From NCBI GenBank assembly GCA_003241175.1, contig QFOI01000174.1, positions 1 through 8,334 of the forward strand: a stretch of 8,334 nt of DNA. Reading direction: 5' to 3'. Source of the stretch: Pseudopedobacter saltans (lineage in GTDB: Bacteria; Bacteroidota; Bacteroidia; Chitinophagales; Chitinophagaceae). This document shows positions 7,474 to 8,334 of the stretch, in pieces. The translations under genes were made by a program, and so were the position numbers. The notes under the pieces are model-generated. The model was not told the DNA's origin. It was given only the letters and a program-made list of their open reading frames with translations, and did no database searches. How positions within the stretch are numbered: position 1 is the first letter of the stretch; each line of letters opens with the position of its first letter.

Positions 7474-8289
7474 ATGAAAAATGAACTAACCGACGTACAA
7501 ATCAAATACTATCGAGAAAATGGTTTTTTAGTCATTGATGACTTTTTATCTAAAGAGGAACTAGAAGAATGGAGGCAAGCGGTCATAGAAAGTATTAAGG
7601 AAAGAAACGGAGTAAAAATTCCAGGCCAGACAATTCAAGTTGGAATGAATGATGGAATAAATGAAGACTCAGAATATTTTTCAAAGGTATTTGATCAATT
7701 ACTAAACCTTTGGCAGACTAATACTAAAGTTGCTAAGATAATGAAGGATCCGCGAATTGGAAGAATGGCGGCAGAATTAGCAGGTGTAGATGGTATAAGA
7801 ATATGGCATGATCAAGCCTTATTTAAAAAACCATGGGCAAATCCAACCTCTTGGCATCTCGATACTCCATTCTGGTCATTTTCCGACAGAAAAGCACTTT
7901 CAATATGGGTAGCATTGGACGATGCTACCTTGGAAAATGGTTGCCTCTATTTCATACCAGGATCATACAAGGAAACATCATTTGAAAACAAAGGAATCGG
8001 GAAAAACATGGATAGCATTTTTGAAGTATACCCGCAGTTTTCTGTCATCAATTCCGTACCTGCCGCGATGAAAGCAGGAAGTTGCTCTTTTCATAATGGA
8101 CTAACTATTCATGGTGCTGGGGCAAATATGACAAATGGATATCGCAGAGCCATGACTTGCGCATATATGCCTGATGGAAACAAATTCAATGGCCAAGCCA
8201 ATATACTTCCAAAAGAATATCTAGAAACACTCAAAATTGGGGACTCTCTAAACAACGATGAACAAAATCCTTTGATCTACCATAAGTAA
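7474..8289 (+). CDS. Phytanoyl-CoA dioxygenase (PhyH)-family Fe(II)/2-oxoglutarate oxygenase
   Basis: This 271-residue protein is predicted to be a cytoplasmic oxygenase that hydroxylates a small substrate using Fe(II), O2 and 2-oxoglutarate. It opens with the family pattern LTDVQIKYYRENGFLVIDDFLS. The metal triad is visible as H128 and D130 in SWHLDTPFW and H213 in GLTIHGAG. R224 or R225 in NGYRRAMT fits the 2-oxoglutarate carboxylate-binding arginine, about 11 residues after the last histidine. ALSIWVALDDATLENGCLYFIPGS is the typical core strand region. No signal peptide is seen. It lies in the same direction as susC/susD, 63 bp after the current susD stop but only 15 bp after the probable ancestral one, which supports an operon. 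The family includes phytanoyl-CoA, ectoine and various natural-product hydroxylases, and the substrate here cannot be deduced. Oxidation of the compound imported by SusCD is inferred from position. Confidence 0.92.
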   Translation: MKNELTDVQIKYYRENGFLVIDDFLSKEELEEWRQAVIESIKERNGVKIPGQTIQVGMNDGINEDSEYFSKVFDQLLNLWQTNTKVAKIMKDPRIGRMAAELAGVDGIRIWHDQALFKKPWANPTSWHLDTPFWSFSDRKALSIWVALDDATLENGCLYFIPGSYKETSFENKGIGKNMDSIFEVYPQFSVINSVPAAMKAGSCSFHNGLTIHGAGANMTNGYRRAMTCAYMPDGNKFNGQANILPKEYLETLKIGDSLNNDEQNPLIYHK

Positions 8290-8293
8290 TAGA

Positions 8294-8334
8294 ATGATAT
8301 ACTTTGAAAATAAATTTTTTATGCCCTCGCTGGG
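8294..8334 (+). CDS. Possible start of the next operon gene (cut by window edge)
   Basis: An ATG at 8294, four bases after the oxygenase stop, opens a frame that stays open to the window end (MIYFENKFFMPSLG). An internal ATG at 8321 is in the same frame and could be the start instead. With only 13 complete codons and no Shine-Dalgarno sequence, coding status is a guess based on tight spacing and the absence of a terminator after the oxygenase gene. No function can be suggested. Confidence 0.3.
   Translation, partial: MIYFENKFFMPSL

Noticed and set aside
1..8334. CRISPR arrays, tRNA or rRNA genes, insertion sequences, phage or defence modules
   Set aside because: No regularly spaced repeats, no tRNA-like cloverleaf region, no transposase or integrase motifs and no defence-type domains were seen. 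Almost all of the window is explained by the listed genes.

Overview
The window looks like chromosomal DNA from a Bacteroidota bacterium, most plausibly a Sphingobacteriaceae- or Chitinophagaceae-like member. The evidence is a SusC/SusD outer-membrane pair, low GC, AT-rich leaders without Shine-Dalgarno sequences, a perfect Bacteroidota-type TAnnTTTG promoter element, and a lipoprotein signal on SusD. The genus-level guess is inference only.

Layout. (1) Positions 1-1598, plus strand: the 3' part of a major facilitator transporter of the metabolite:H+ symporter type, cut by the left edge, followed 11 bp later by a 75-residue two-helix membrane protein. (2) Positions 1602-1636: a strong bidirectional terminator separating this pair from a convergent gene. 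(3) Positions 1651-2526, minus strand: an AraC-family regulator with a cupin-like sensor domain and a C-terminal double helix-turn-helix. (4) Positions 2527-2819: a divergent intergenic region of 293 bp with a promoter element, a pair of imperfect direct repeats spaced like AraC half-sites, and a perfect 9-bp inverted repeat. (5) Positions 2820-8289, plus strand: an apparent operon of susC-like, susD-like and phytanoyl-CoA-dioxygenase-like genes. A possible next gene starts at 8294 and runs off the right edge.

How the genes may work together. SusC and SusD form a TonB-dependent outer-membrane importer for an oligomeric or bulky nutrient. The Fe(II)/2-oxoglutarate oxygenase encoded directly behind them probably oxidises the imported compound or a derivative. 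The AraC protein, transcribed divergently, is the obvious candidate inducer. The MFS pair upstream could move a product across the inner membrane, but it lies in a separate, convergent unit and the link is only positional. No glycoside hydrolase, polysaccharide lyase or sulfatase is visible in the window, so the substrate cannot be named.

The most notable anomaly is in susD. The reading frame stops at 7408-7410, yet the same frame continues immediately into the family's typical C-terminal ending (TQNPGY) and stops at 7456-7458. This points to a recent nonsense or deletion event, or a sequence error. The rest of the window is a fairly ordinary nutrient-uptake locus, and I do not see a convincing wholly new system.
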